64,000 nucleotides of DNA from Betaproteobacteria bacterium (GCA_903970165.1 CAJCHZ010000019.1:1-64000), one strand, 5' to 3'; positions 8,179 to 17,604 are shown, counted from the first letter of the stretch. Program-made: numbers and translations. The notes: generated from the letters alone by a model not told the origin.

Positions 8179-9618
8179 ATGAATGAAACGAAACGATTGC
8201 TTTGGCTCAATTCGTTGAAAATGTTTGATATAGCATCCTTGATCGTCGCATTTGTTTCCGCAACCATTCTGTCTGCAGTTCGTGCAGGAAACCCGTCGAT
8301 CGTCGAAGTGTTTTCGGTGAAAGTGAGACTCTGGAATTTTGTCATCTTTGTAGCCCTGCTCGCTTTCTGGCACCTTGTGTTCAAAATGTGCGGGTTGTAT
8401 CGCTCCAGGCGCCTTTCGACGACGCAGGTCGAGACCATTGATACGCTGAAAGCAGCCGCGATCGCTACCCTTTCCTTGGTGGTGGCTGCCAGGATTTTGA
8501 ACCTCAGAATGTTCACTCCGACCTTTCTAATTCTGTTCTGGGCGTTCAGTGCGTCAATCCTGGTTATTGGCCGGCTGGTGGGCCGATTTGTTCTTTCGCA
8601 CTTACGGCGGCAGGGCCGCAACCTGCACTTCATCCTGATTCTAGGCACGAATGCGCGGGCCATCGAATTTGCGAGGAAGCTTGAGGCAAGGCCAGAATTG
8701 GGCTATCAGATTGTCGGGTTCGTCGATGATCCATGGGCTGGCACCGACGAGTTTTCCCGCAGCGGTTATCGTCTCTGCTGCGATTTTGAAAATCTACCTC
8801 GTTTCCTCCGAGACAATGTCGTGGATGAAGTGGGCTTCTTCTTGCCTCTGCAGTCTTTTTACGAGTTTACGTCCCGAGTCGCCACGCTTTTTGAGCAACA
8901 TGGCACCATCATGAGATTTGATTCGGACATGTTCAATTTGAAGTCTGCCCGGCCACGTATCGACGTTTTTGATGGAGAAGCCCATATCACTGCTTATTCC
9001 GGAAGGTTCGAGGGCTTGGCTGTTCATGTGAAGCGGCTAATCGATCTGACGGGCTCGTTCGTCCTGCTGACTCTTCTAACCCCGCTATTTCTGCTGGTTG
9101 CCATTCTTATAAAAGCCACCTCTACGGGCCCCCTAATGTTTTCGCAGAAACGAGTTGGGCTCAATAAACGACAATTTGTCATGTACAAATTCCGCACCAT
9201 GGTTTCTGACGCGGAGCAATTACAGAGTAATTTGCTCCATCTGAATGAAATGACCGGGCCCGTCTTCAAGATAAAGAACGATCCCAGGGTGACCAGAGTT
9301 GGCAGATTTTTGAGAAAGACAAGCATCGACGAACTACCGCAACTCTTCAATGTACTAATGGGAGATATGAGCCTGGTGGGACCACGGGCCATGTCTGTAC
9401 GAGACTATCAATTCTTTAGTGAAGATTGGCAGAGGCGCCGGTTTAGCGTCCGTCCCGGAATTACCTGCTTGTGGCAGGTAAACGGCCGAAACTCCATTCC
9501 CTTCGAGCAGTGGATGGAGTTGGATATGCAGTATATCGACGGGTGGTCGCTTTGGCTTGACCTGAAAATATTGGCGCAAACCATACCCGCCGTACTGAAA
9601 GGCTCGGGAGCGGCTTAA
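8179..9618 (+). CDS. Polyprenyl-phosphate sugar-1-phosphate transferase (WbaP/EpsB-like initiating enzyme)
   Basis: A 479-residue membrane protein that starts the repeat unit by moving a sugar 1-phosphate onto undecaprenyl phosphate. The N-terminal third has four or five membrane helices. A Rossmann-like CoA-binding-type domain follows (FILILGTNARAIEFARKLEA, GYQIVGFVDD). After a further membrane hairpin (about 285-310) comes the catalytic bacterial sugar transferase domain, with KFRTMVSDAEQ, DPRVTRVGRFLRKTSIDELP, NVLMGDMSLVGPR and RPGITCLWQVNGRN, ending in a DLKILAQTIPAVL helix. All hallmarks of the family are present, including the Asp-Glu catalytic pair in SIDELPQ. The sugar (often glucose or galactose) cannot be told from sequence. 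It probably heads a second transcription unit carrying transferases, flippase and polymerase. Confidence 0.9.
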   Translation: MNETKRLLWLNSLKMFDIASLIVAFVSATILSAVRAGNPSIVEVFSVKVRLWNFVIFVALLAFWHLVFKMCGLYRSRRLSTTQVETIDTLKAAAIATLSLVVAARILNLRMFTPTFLILFWAFSASILVIGRLVGRFVLSHLRRQGRNLHFILILGTNARAIEFARKLEARPELGYQIVGFVDDPWAGTDEFSRSGYRLCCDFENLPRFLRDNVVDEVGFFLPLQSFYEFTSRVATLFEQHGTIMRFDSDMFNLKSARPRIDVFDGEAHITAYSGRFEGLAVHVKRLIDLTGSFVLLTLLTPLFLLVAILIKATSTGPLMFSQKRVGLNKRQFVMYKFRTMVSDAEQLQSNLLHLNEMTGPVFKIKNDPRVTRVGRFLRKTSIDELPQLFNVLMGDMSLVGPRAMSVRDYQFFSEDWQRRRFSVRPGITCLWQVNGRNSIPFEQWMELDMQYIDGWSLWLDLKILAQTIPAVLKGSGAA

Positions 9619-9703
9619 GTTGTTCCACCAACCATAGCTCGCGTCGACACCTGCTCATGGCAGCGAATTTGACAGCCAATCTGACAAAGCGAGAGCAACC
9701 GAA

Positions 9704-10513
9704 ATGATGGAATCAGGTGTGAAACCAGCGGACATTGGTTCATTATCGCTGCTCGGGTTCAAAGTGAACACTCTGAGCGATCGCGGTGTCGTCGATCTCA
9801 TTCGCGACGCGATTGCCCACCATCATCAATACGTTTTCGGACACCACAATTCGCATAGCCTTTATCTCTCCACTAGAACACCCAAGATGCGAGAGTTTTA
9901 CGCAATTGCGCATTACGTCCTCATTGATGGCATGTCATTAGTTCTGTTAGGACGAATGCTTGGGTTACGACTTAAAAGAGAGCATCGAGCAACATCGTTG
10001 GATTTTATGCCGCTGCTCTTGCCGGAAGCGCTGGAGGGGAACTGGCGAATTTATTACCTCGGCTCTCGTCCGGGAGTGGCTGAAAGAGGAGCGATAAAAC
10101 TCCGCGCACAGTTTCCGGGACTTCAAATTCGCACGCACCATGGATATTTCAATCTTGAAAAATCGAGTGAAGAGAACCGGCAGGTACTCGACGATATCAA
10201 TGCCTACGCGCCCCACATTCTTCTCGTTGGGATGGGAATGCCTCTTCAAGAGAAATGGATTCTCGAGAATCGGGAAGAGCTGGCGGCAAACGTAATAGCT
10301 CCATGCGGAGCTCACATGGATTACGTCGCTGGCGAAATACCTGAAGCACCGCGTTGGCTCGCTACGGTGTATCTTGAATGGCTCTACCGGTTGATTTCAG
10401 AACCTCGGCGTCTTTCGTTCCGCTATCTGATTGAACCCTGGTTCCTGGTCAGACTTATTGTTCGCGACAGGATGGATCAGGGACGGCGAAGACCACTCGA
10501 ACTGGCCGACTAA
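9704..10513 (+). CDS. WecG/TagA/CpsF family glycosyltransferase
   Basis: A 269-residue GT26-type glycosyltransferase. Family features are LLGFKVNTLSDRGVVDLI near the start, VLIDGMSLVLLGRMLG, the RATSLDFMPLLLPEAL region, YLGSRPGVAERGAIKLR, and the strongly conserved ILLVGMGMPLQEKWI followed by PCGAHMDYVAGEIPEAPRW. Members transfer N-acetylmannosaminuronic acid, N-acetylmannosamine or glucose to lipid-linked acceptors. Here it probably adds the second sugar of the EPS repeat unit, but the donor is unknown. The protein is soluble, with a C-terminal amphipathic region that could attach it to the membrane. The start is ATG 9704. Confidence 0.88.
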   Translation: MMESGVKPADIGSLSLLGFKVNTLSDRGVVDLIRDAIAHHHQYVFGHHNSHSLYLSTRTPKMREFYAIAHYVLIDGMSLVLLGRMLGLRLKREHRATSLDFMPLLLPEALEGNWRIYYLGSRPGVAERGAIKLRAQFPGLQIRTHHGYFNLEKSSEENRQVLDDINAYAPHILLVGMGMPLQEKWILENREELAANVIAPCGAHMDYVAGEIPEAPRWLATVYLEWLYRLISEPRRLSFRYLIEPWFLVRLIVRDRMDQGRRRPLELAD

Positions 10514-10568
10514 ATCTTTGCCAAGGGAGGAAGCTAGGCCGGTACGCAATCACAACATTTCACAGAAC

Positions 10569-11876
10569 ATGGTTCCATTTTTCAATCGCATCACTCAGAG
10601 GATTCGGCAGAGCGTCCTTGCCCGCAATTCGGGCTGGATGTTTCTTGGCTTTGGGATGCGCGTGATTGTCCAAGCTTTCTACTTTGTCCTTATCGCTCGT
10701 GTACTTGGGCCCCACGAATACGGAGGGTTCGTTGGCGCGACCTCTCTGATTTCCATTGTCGTTCCCTTTGCGGGATGGGGAGCGAGCAATCTACTGATCA
10801 AAAATGTCTCTCGGGATCTGACAGTATTCCGTGAGTACTGGGGCAACGCGCTATTCATGACCGCGGTGACTGGGCTGTTATTCTTTGTCGTTATCATCTC
10901 GCTGTACCATTTTGTCCTCCCGAGCTCCATTCCCATCGTCCTGGTAATTATGGTTTGCATCGCGGATTTAGGAGCATCCCGGGTCGCGGATATTGCAGCT
11001 CAGAGTTTTATGGCGACCGACCAATTGCGCTATTCGGCAAATCTGGGCTTGCTGCCTTACGTGCTGCGGTTGATCGGCGCGGCGATACTACTTCTCTTCT
11101 GGCATCGCGCTACCGCACTTGCTTGGGGCTGGTTCTATCTGGGAAGCACTCTGATTTCGTGCGTAGTAGCGTTCGTCGTCACAAGCAGCAAACTGGGTTA
11201 TCCGAAGCTTGCGCTATGGCGCATTCGAGGCGAATTCACGGAAGGTTTCTACTTTAGTGCCGGTCTGAGCGCTCAGACAGTTTATAACGACATCGATAAG
11301 ACGATGCTGGTGCGTCTTTCGACTCTGGACGCAGCCGGCATTTATGCCGCCGCGTATCGTTTGATTGACGTGGCATTTACGCCGGTGCGCTCCGTTATGT
11401 ACGCAGCATATGCAAATTTTTTTCGGCACGGGCAGCGCGGTATGGCGGTCAGCTATTCCTACGCGAAGCGCATCTTGCCCAAGATGATGGGCTACGGCGC
11501 TTTGATGTTTCTGCTTTTATTTCTTACTGCCCCCGCCATTCCGCTTTTTCTGGGACCCGACTATGCGCGAACGGTTGAGGCCCTTCGCTGGCTTGCTCTG
11601 CTTCCTCTTTTCAAAGCGATCCATTTTTTCCTGGCTGACTCTCTCACCGGCGCCGGTTACCAGGGTATCCGCACGGCGATACAAATACTCGTCGCTGTCC
11701 TCAACATCGGGCTCAACCTGTGGTTGATACCTTCCTACTCCTGGCGCGGGGCTGCTTGGGCGAGTTTGGCGAGCGATGGAGCCCTTGTAATTGCGATGTA
11801 TGCCATGGTGGCTGTCATTTTGCTTAAAGAATCACGACTGTCCCCAACCTTGGGAGAAGAACGGATCTGTCGATGA
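10569..11876 (+). CDS. Wzx-type lipopolysaccharide/EPS repeat-unit flippase
   Basis: A polytopic membrane protein of about 435 residues and 12-14 predicted helices, of the MOP superfamily (polysaccharide synthase/Wzx). The N-terminus FLGFGMRVIVQAFYFVLIARVLGPHEYGGFVGATSL is typical of Wzx. There are charged residues between helices and a cytoplasmic-looking ...YAKRILPKM... segment. It should flip the undecaprenyl-linked repeat unit to the periplasm for the Wzy-like polymerase encoded next. I chose ATG 10569; the frame stays open upstream to 10431, overlapping the previous gene, and that extension is not Wzx-like. Its stop overlaps the next start by ATGA. Confidence 0.87.
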   Translation: MVPFFNRITQRIRQSVLARNSGWMFLGFGMRVIVQAFYFVLIARVLGPHEYGGFVGATSLISIVVPFAGWGASNLLIKNVSRDLTVFREYWGNALFMTAVTGLLFFVVIISLYHFVLPSSIPIVLVIMVCIADLGASRVADIAAQSFMATDQLRYSANLGLLPYVLRLIGAAILLLFWHRATALAWGWFYLGSTLISCVVAFVVTSSKLGYPKLALWRIRGEFTEGFYFSAGLSAQTVYNDIDKTMLVRLSTLDAAGIYAAAYRLIDVAFTPVRSVMYAAYANFFRHGQRGMAVSYSYAKRILPKMMGYGALMFLLLFLTAPAIPLFLGPDYARTVEALRWLALLPLFKAIHFFLADSLTGAGYQGIRTAIQILVAVLNIGLNLWLIPSYSWRGAAWASLASDGALVIAMYAMVAVILLKESRLSPTLGEERICR

Positions 11877-13198
11877 AGCTTTTCGAAAAGGCCTACTTCA
11901 TTTTTGCTTTGCTGTGGATGGCTCGCGGAATCATTCCGATTGCCACCGGCCAGGGAGATCAACGCCAAGCCATTGAATTTGACGCCCTATCCTTCGCCTT
12001 GCAATTTGTAGTTTTCGCGATCCTGGCGGTTCTTATTTTTTTTCACTGGAACTCCTTCAAGGCTGGCGCTCGGACTTCAACTGCGCTGTTCGTAATTTGC
12101 GGGCTGGCCATTGCCTCGGCGGGTTGGTCTTCCGAGCCGGGATTCGCTTTGCGGCGCGCAATCATTTTGCTGGCGACTACGATGTTGGGAATCTACTTCG
12201 CCTCGCGCTTCGATTGGGACGAGCAAATGAGCCTCTTCGGATGGCTGGCGGTAATCTCGATTGTTGGAAGCTTCTTCATGGCAATCTTTTTACCTGACTA
12301 CGGTATTTCGCACGATGTCCATGCCGGAGATTGGAAGGGGATATTCCCTCACAAGAATGTTTTGGGCCAACAAATGGCGTTTGGAATTCTCGTCCTCGCC
12401 GTAGGCCGGCCGAAACGCCTCCCAAGAGGCATTCTTGCGGTGGCGTTATTCGGCGCAACACTGCTGCTTCTTCTTTCGCGCTCCGCGACTGGCGTTGCGA
12501 TCGTCGTCGTGATGGCATTCATCTACGCCACGTTACACCTGATGCGGCTGAGAAGAGAAAAAACACTTCCGCTCTGGTTGGTTTACTCCCCCCTAATTTT
12601 TCTCGGAGCGCTCGTTGTCGCAATGAATCGCAGCGCCATCCTCGACATTTTGGGTAGAAGCGCGACATTGACAGGACGTACGCAAATTTGGTCAGCGGTC
12701 ACGAGGGCAATAGGGGAGAAGGCCTGGTTCGGATACGGCTATTCCGTTTTCTGGAGCCTGGGGCCTCATGGAGACGCAAGAAATGTTCTTGCGGCAATCC
12801 ATTGGGGTGGTCTCCGGCAAGCTCAGAGCGGGTACCTCGACCTCTGTCTTGACCTTGGATTGATCGGACTAATCGTCTTCATCATCGGATTTTGCATTGC
12901 AATGTGGCGCGGGCTGAAGCTATTTCGGATTGGATCGACTCAAGCCGACAAGTGGCCCATCATTTTCTTGAGCTTCTTTTTGATTTATAACTTAGTTGAA
13001 AGCAGCCTCCTGCAGCTCTATACCTTTCTTTGGGTGCCCTACGTGATGGTTTTTGTTTCATTGAGTCTCGCGCGGGCTGCCGAGCCGCTGAAGTCTGAGT
13101 CCAACGCAGAATCGCTCGTTTCCTTTGATTCCTCCGACCTGAATGAAACGGGCTTTGGCCCAAGCCTTGCCCCGGCATCCGAGTATCAATCTGAATGA
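11873..13198 (+). CDS. Wzy-like O-antigen/EPS polymerase (O-antigen ligase superfamily)
   Basis: A 441-residue inner-membrane protein with about ten to twelve helices and the PF04932-type core. The large loop before the late helices contains GRTQIWSAVTRAIGEKAWFGYGYSVFW, and the following SGYLDLCLDLGLIGLIVFIIG is the usual signature. In this gene order it is the polymerase that joins flipped repeat units, rather than a lipid A ligase, since no lipid A genes are near. The C-terminal 35 residues are a soluble tail. ATGA overlaps join it to the flippase gene on one side and the glycosyltransferase gene on the other. Confidence 0.87.
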   Translation: MKLFEKAYFIFALLWMARGIIPIATGQGDQRQAIEFDALSFALQFVVFAILAVLIFFHWNSFKAGARTSTALFVICGLAIASAGWSSEPGFALRRAIILLATTMLGIYFASRFDWDEQMSLFGWLAVISIVGSFFMAIFLPDYGISHDVHAGDWKGIFPHKNVLGQQMAFGILVLAVGRPKRLPRGILAVALFGATLLLLLSRSATGVAIVVVMAFIYATLHLMRLRREKTLPLWLVYSPLIFLGALVVAMNRSAILDILGRSATLTGRTQIWSAVTRAIGEKAWFGYGYSVFWSLGPHGDARNVLAAIHWGGLRQAQSGYLDLCLDLGLIGLIVFIIGFCIAMWRGLKLFRIGSTQADKWPIIFLSFFLIYNLVESSLLQLYTFLWVPYVMVFVSLSLARAAEPLKSESNAESLVSFDSSDLNETGFGPSLAPASEYQSE

Positions 13199-14331
13199 GA
13201 GTCGTAGCCTATCCAGCGTTTAGCTTACGCGAGCAAAACCCCTACACGCGATTGTTGTATGGGAACATGGACGCCCAAGTGTCCGATTTTTCCTATCGAC
13301 GTTTGCTGACGACTCGTTGCGACATTCTGCATTTTCACTGGCCCGAATGGGAATTAAACGCGTATACGAATGCAATGCAAGCGGCTGCATGGCTTAAGTT
13401 AAAGCTCCTCGCCATGGATTGGCTCCGCGCTCGAGGTGCAAAGGTAGTTTGGACTGCACACAATCTGAGAGCGCATGATGGTCTTCATCCAAGACTTGAG
13501 AATTGGTTTTGGTCCTCATTTATTAAGAGACTCGACGCTTACATCGCTCTAACTGAAAGTGGGCGCTGCGCCGCCCTCCGGAAGTTCCCAAGCCTAAGCC
13601 GCGTTCCGGGCTATGTGATTCCGCATGGACACTACCGCAACGAGTATCCGAATGGTGCCGGCGCTGGCTTGCGAGAGCAGGTCGGCCTTAACCCAAACAC
13701 GAAAATATTATTGTTCTTCGGTCAGATCCGCGAATACAAAAATGTTCTGGCGTTGATTCGTGCCTTTCGCGGCATGGGAGGGGACATCGTTCTATGCATC
13801 GCCGGCCGGCCCAGCTCCGAACGCCTGGCGGCCGAAGTCCGGAGAGAAGCTGCGCCGGACCGGCGCGTTCTGTTATATCTCTATGATGTGCCGAAAGAGC
13901 GCGTGCAGGACTTTTTTCGCGACGCCGACCTGGTTGTGTTGCCGTATCGTGACATTCTCAATTCCGGCACAGCACTTCTTTCTTTGTCGTTCAGCCGCCC
14001 TGTGCTTGTCCCGGATCGCGGAGCCATGGGGGAACTCAGATCGACGGTTGGTCCCGAATGGGTACGGACCTATTCCGGTGAAATCGACGCTTCCGCAATG
14101 GTTGAAGCGTTAGCTTGGTCTTTCAACTCACTGCGCTCGAGCGAGCCTCAGTTGGATGAGCTTGCATGGCCGCAGCTTGCGAAACAAACCCTTAATGCCT
14201 TCGCGGAAATTTGTTCCAAAGATATGCAACGGCATTTACGTACCTCCAATTTCGCAAATGCCAAATTGCCGGATATGAAGTTACCGAATATTAAGAGCAA
14301 CGAAGGCTCTTCCGTTTCTGGTCAGGCTTAA
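13195..14331 (+). CDS. GT-B glycosyltransferase of the EPS locus
   Basis: A 378-residue glycosyltransferase of the GT-B fold, group 1/GT4-like. The N-terminal acceptor half includes CDILHFHWPEWE and KVVWTAHNLRAHDG. The C-terminal donor half includes TKILLFFGQIREYKNVLALIRAF, a typical GT4 Rossmann entry, then VLLYLYDVPKERVQDFFRDADLVVLPYRDILNSGTALL with the family's acid-rich donor-binding stretch. The donor and linkage are unknown; some relatives with the FHWPEW motif are annotated as beta-mannosyltransferases, but I cannot confirm that. The last 50 residues are a low-complexity tail (SNFANAKLPDMKLPNIKS). It starts in the ATGA overlap with the polymerase gene. Confidence 0.82.
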   Translation: MRVVAYPAFSLREQNPYTRLLYGNMDAQVSDFSYRRLLTTRCDILHFHWPEWELNAYTNAMQAAAWLKLKLLAMDWLRARGAKVVWTAHNLRAHDGLHPRLENWFWSSFIKRLDAYIALTESGRCAALRKFPSLSRVPGYVIPHGHYRNEYPNGAGAGLREQVGLNPNTKILLFFGQIREYKNVLALIRAFRGMGGDIVLCIAGRPSSERLAAEVRREAAPDRRVLLYLYDVPKERVQDFFRDADLVVLPYRDILNSGTALLSLSFSRPVLVPDRGAMGELRSTVGPEWVRTYSGEIDASAMVEALAWSFNSLRSSEPQLDELAWPQLAKQTLNAFAEICSKDMQRHLRTSNFANAKLPDMKLPNIKSNEGSSVSGQA

Positions 14332-14365
14332 GATTCCAATCTCCTTAGTATTCAGAGCAGACTGA

Positions 14366-15319
14366 ATGTCAACCCCGTTAGTCTCAGCGGTAATCCCCAC
14401 ACGAAACCGGCCCCCCTTGCTGCTACGCGCCGTACGCAGCGCGCTTGGTCAGACATACGAGAATCTTGAAGTTGTGGTGGTGATTGACGGGCCCGATCCT
14501 GCCACTGAGGCAGCACTGCAAGTCATTTCGGACTCGCGCTTGCGTGTACTTGCCCTGCCCCAGAGCGTGGGAGGATCCGATGCGCGAAATCAAGGAGTTC
14601 AACACGCAAAAGGAGATTGGATTGCGTTCCTTGACGACGATGACGAGTGGCTTCCTTCCAAAATTGAAAAGCAGATGGATGTCGCGCTGCGCTCCAGCTT
14701 TCCTTCGCCAATTGTTGCCTGTTATTTCTTCGCCAGGACACCCGCCTGCGACTATATCTGGCCTCGCAGGACACCTCGGACGGGTGAACCACTCTGCGAA
14801 TACTTGTTTGTTAAGAGCAGCCTGTTCCGTGGAGAAGCTCAACTTCAAACTTCATTGCTCTTTGCCCGGCGCCAGTTATTCCTAGAGGTACCTTTTGCCG
14901 GCGGCTTGCGCAGGCACCAGGACACCGACTGGTACCTTCGAGTTGCTGAAGTAGCCGGTGTGGGCGTTGAGTTTGTTCGCGAACCGCTGGCCGTATGGTA
15001 TTTGGAAGAGAATCGGCCGAAGATCACGGGGCAGTCCGATTGGCGCAATTCATTGGCTTGGCTGCGCAGCCGCCGGAAACTGACCACTCCTCGCGCATAC
15101 ACAGGTTTTATCACGACACAATTGGCTGCGGAGGCTGTTCAGCAGAGCGATTGGCATGCGTTCTTCCCGTTATTGCGCGAAGCTGTTTTTGTTGGTAGCC
15201 CTTACCCGTTTGCAGTGCTGCACTATCTGAGTCTCTGGTTTGTGCCGGTTACGTTCCGTCGCAAACTGCGACAAACGGTTCGATCTGTGGCACAACCTCT
15301 TGTTGACAATGTCGAATAA
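14366..15319 (+). CDS. Family 2 glycosyltransferase (EPS), first of two
   Basis: A 317-residue GT-A enzyme. The donor site is recognisable from VSAVIPTRNRPPLLLRAVRSALGQTYENLEVVVV at the N-terminus and WIAFLDDDDEWLPSKIEKQ at about 87-105, which carries the metal-binding acidic cluster. An acceptor-side motif, RRHQDTDWYLRVA, lies in the second half. It should add one sugar to the lipid-linked repeat unit on the cytoplasmic face. There is no membrane segment. It is followed by a second GT2 gene whose start lies inside its last codons. Confidence 0.88.
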   Translation: MSTPLVSAVIPTRNRPPLLLRAVRSALGQTYENLEVVVVIDGPDPATEAALQVISDSRLRVLALPQSVGGSDARNQGVQHAKGDWIAFLDDDDEWLPSKIEKQMDVALRSSFPSPIVACYFFARTPACDYIWPRRTPRTGEPLCEYLFVKSSLFRGEAQLQTSLLFARRQLFLEVPFAGGLRRHQDTDWYLRVAEVAGVGVEFVREPLAVWYLEENRPKITGQSDWRNSLAWLRSRRKLTTPRAYTGFITTQLAAEAVQQSDWHAFFPLLREAVFVGSPYPFAVLHYLSLWFVPVTFRRKLRQTVRSVAQPLVDNVE

Positions 15320-16382
15320 AGACAAAGCACTTATAACGGTCGGATTGCCCGTTTACAACGCCATGCCGTACTTGCCGGAGGCGATGGATAGCCTTTTAGC
15401 GCAAACATATTCCCAGTTCGAGATTCTTGCGATTGACGACGGCTCGACAGATTCAAGTTTGGAATACTTGCGCTCCATAAGAGACCAGCGATTGCGCGTT
15501 ATTTCTCAAGAGAACCGCGGGCTCACCGCAACCTTGAATCGGATGCTGGCCGAGGTCAATTCGCCCTGGCTCGCGCGGCATGACGCGGATGATGTCGCGT
15601 TTCCAACTCGATTAGCCATCACTGCTCGGCACATGCAAGAACATCCGGATGCAAGCATGTTTTATTCGCTGGCGGAATATCACCCAGCTGGCAGCGTCGG
15701 TAGATTTCGGTCAACTCAGGGCACCCCGGAAGAAATTCGCAAACTCGTTATCGCAGGATATCTGCCGTCTATCTGCCATCCAACGGTGACGCTGAACGTC
15801 GCCAAAGTGGTCAGTGTCGGCGGGTACAGATTCGATCTCCACGTCGAGGACATCGATCTTTGGTGGCGCCTTGCCTTGAAGTATGACCTGCGCTTCATAC
15901 CGGAAGTGCTCGTTGGCTTTCGTCAGAATGCGCAAAGCGTGTCTTCAAAAAATCTCACCGATCAGGCAGTCAGCGCTTTGTACGTACAGTACCTTCTTCT
16001 GTCAGAACTGCGAGGGCTGGTTCCATTGGAAATCGAAGAGATTTGGCCTGTCCTTACGCGAATTCTTGATTCCGGCAAATTGCAGTTCAAAGTACACATG
16101 CGCTCATCCAATATGGCATTGGCGAAAGGCGACAAATCGAGAGCCCTGTATTCTGGAGTGCGGGCCTTTGCCGCTTCCCCATCGGCTTTTTCGCGGCGAC
16201 TACTCGATGAGCTCGGACGACAGCGTATGATATTCGGAGGAGAACCAACGTCTCGGTTCATGAAGCTTGAAAAGGAGCTGTGGCCTGGGCAGCGAGTTGC
16301 CGCTTCAAATGAGCCTCTGTCGCTTAAGGCGGCGTCCATGAAGACAGATCAGGTTACGGCGAGTGTCGGGGAATCTCTATGA
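15309..16382 (+). CDS. Family 2 glycosyltransferase (EPS), second of two
   Basis: About 357 residues from ATG 15309, overlapping the previous gene by 11 bases. The open frame reaches back to 15240, but the GT2 fold begins right after this ATG (ALITVGLPVYNAMPYLPEAMDSLLAQTYSQFEILAIDDGS). The donor-site motif is WLARHDADDVAFPTRL. A later HVEDIDLWWRLALKYD matches the acceptor-site ED motif. The C-terminal 120 residues are helical and family-typical. Sugar specificity is not visible. Its stop overlaps the GH10 start by ATGA, so the glycosidase is translated as part of the EPS operon. Confidence 0.88.
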   Translation: MSNKDKALITVGLPVYNAMPYLPEAMDSLLAQTYSQFEILAIDDGSTDSSLEYLRSIRDQRLRVISQENRGLTATLNRMLAEVNSPWLARHDADDVAFPTRLAITARHMQEHPDASMFYSLAEYHPAGSVGRFRSTQGTPEEIRKLVIAGYLPSICHPTVTLNVAKVVSVGGYRFDLHVEDIDLWWRLALKYDLRFIPEVLVGFRQNAQSVSSKNLTDQAVSALYVQYLLLSELRGLVPLEIEEIWPVLTRILDSGKLQFKVHMRSSNMALAKGDKSRALYSGVRAFAASPSAFSRRLLDELGRQRMIFGGEPTSRFMKLEKELWPGQRVAASNEPLSLKAASMKTDQVTASVGESL

Positions 16383-17503
16383 GCAGAGAGTTTTCCAGGC
16401 GAGCCTTTGTGGCGACGGCGGGGGCTATGGCCGCCGGCTTCCTGGCTAGTTATCCTTTGAACGCTTCAGTGGACACCTATGACCTCGAGATGCCTCCCGA
16501 AAGCAAGTCTTTACGGGACCACGCAACGACAAAGGGACTACTCTACGGGGCGGCCACGCAACGGAGCATCCTTCAAGGCGACCCTGCCTTTGCCGCTGTA
16601 TTCGCGGAGCAGTGTGGACTTCTTGTCCCGGAGAACGAGCTGAAGTGGGACGTCGTTCGCCCCACGCCCGAGACTTACAATTTCGCTCCGGCAGATTGGC
16701 TCTATGCATTCACGCAACAGAACCGGATGAAGTTCCGTGGCCACACCCTTGCCTGGAACAAGAGTCTGCCTTCCTGGTTCGATTCCTATGCAAACTCCGG
16801 GAATGCCCGGCAACTGCTGCTCGGTCATATTGCTACCGTCGTAGGCCGCTATGCCGGAAAGATGCATTCCTGGGATGTGCTGAACGAAGCTATAGAACCT
16901 GGCGATAAGCGTCCGGATGGATTGAGAGACTCTCCGTGGCTTAATCTGCTCGGACCGGAATATATTGACATTGCATTCCACGCGGCCGCCGAGGCTGATC
17001 CACAGGCACTCCTCGTCTGGAACGAAATCCATACCGAGTTCAATTGGGCCAGGGCGAATCGCGAGGCATTTGTCCAAAATCTAAAAACAAGAATCAGTCG
17101 CGGAGTTCCGATCCACGCCGTGGGACTACAGTCGCATCTGTGGGCCAACGTTCCCTCGTACGGTGAAGATTTTATTTCATTTCTAAAGACGCTGACGGAC
17201 ATGGGGTTAAAAATCCTGATCACGGAAATGGATGTTATGGATAGCGAAATCCCGGGTGATGTCCCGGTGCGCGATCAGATTGTCGCAAAAATTTATCATG
17301 ACTACCTCTCCGTGGTGCTGCCCCACAAAAGCGTGGTCGCTGTATTTACGTGGGGCTTGTCTGATCGATTCACATATTTGACAAAATACAAGCCGCGCAA
17401 AGACGGCGGCCCGGTGCGCCCGCTGCCCCTCGACTCGAACTTGAATCCTGTGCCCGCATGGGATTCCATAGCCCGAGCCTTTGACGACGCAGAGCCGCGC
17501 TGA
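16379..17503 (+). CDS. GH10 family glycoside hydrolase (endo-beta-1,4-xylanase-like) inside the EPS operon
   Basis: A 374-residue exported enzyme. Residues 1-30 form a Tat-like signal (SRRAF twin arginine followed by the hydrophobic VATAGAMAAGFLASYPL). The GH10 barrel includes ENELKWDVVRPTPETYNF, GHTLAWNKSLPSWF, SWDVLNEAIEPGD (general acid/base Glu170) and ILITEMDVMD (nucleophile Glu283), so both catalytic residues are present. GH10 enzymes usually cut xylan. Here the gene overlaps a glycosyltransferase start-to-stop and lies between EPS genes, so it more likely trims, edits or releases the EPS, as hydrolases do in cellulose and alginate loci. That function is inferred from position alone. 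Confidence 0.88.
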   Translation: MSREFSRRAFVATAGAMAAGFLASYPLNASVDTYDLEMPPESKSLRDHATTKGLLYGAATQRSILQGDPAFAAVFAEQCGLLVPENELKWDVVRPTPETYNFAPADWLYAFTQQNRMKFRGHTLAWNKSLPSWFDSYANSGNARQLLLGHIATVVGRYAGKMHSWDVLNEAIEPGDKRPDGLRDSPWLNLLGPEYIDIAFHAAAEADPQALLVWNEIHTEFNWARANREAFVQNLKTRISRGVPIHAVGLQSHLWANVPSYGEDFISFLKTLTDMGLKILITEMDVMDSEIPGDVPVRDQIVAKIYHDYLSVVLPHKSVVAVFTWGLSDRFTYLTKYKPRKDGGPVRPLPLDSNLNPVPAWDSIARAFDDAEPR

Positions 17504-17604
17504 CCTTCGACATCGCGGCGACAAGAAGTTGGCAATAGCGACAAGCGGAGAGGCCGGAAGATTGTTCGTCCGGCTGAAATTGGTCTATTCGACTAGTTGG
17601 GAAA

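Noticed and set aside
2671-9618. Exosortase (XrtA/PEP-CTERM) system suggested by the ExeA-like ATPase and EpsB-like transferase
   Set aside because: No exosortase gene or PEP-CTERM sorting tail is visible; the locus is better described as Wzx/Wzy-type EPS.
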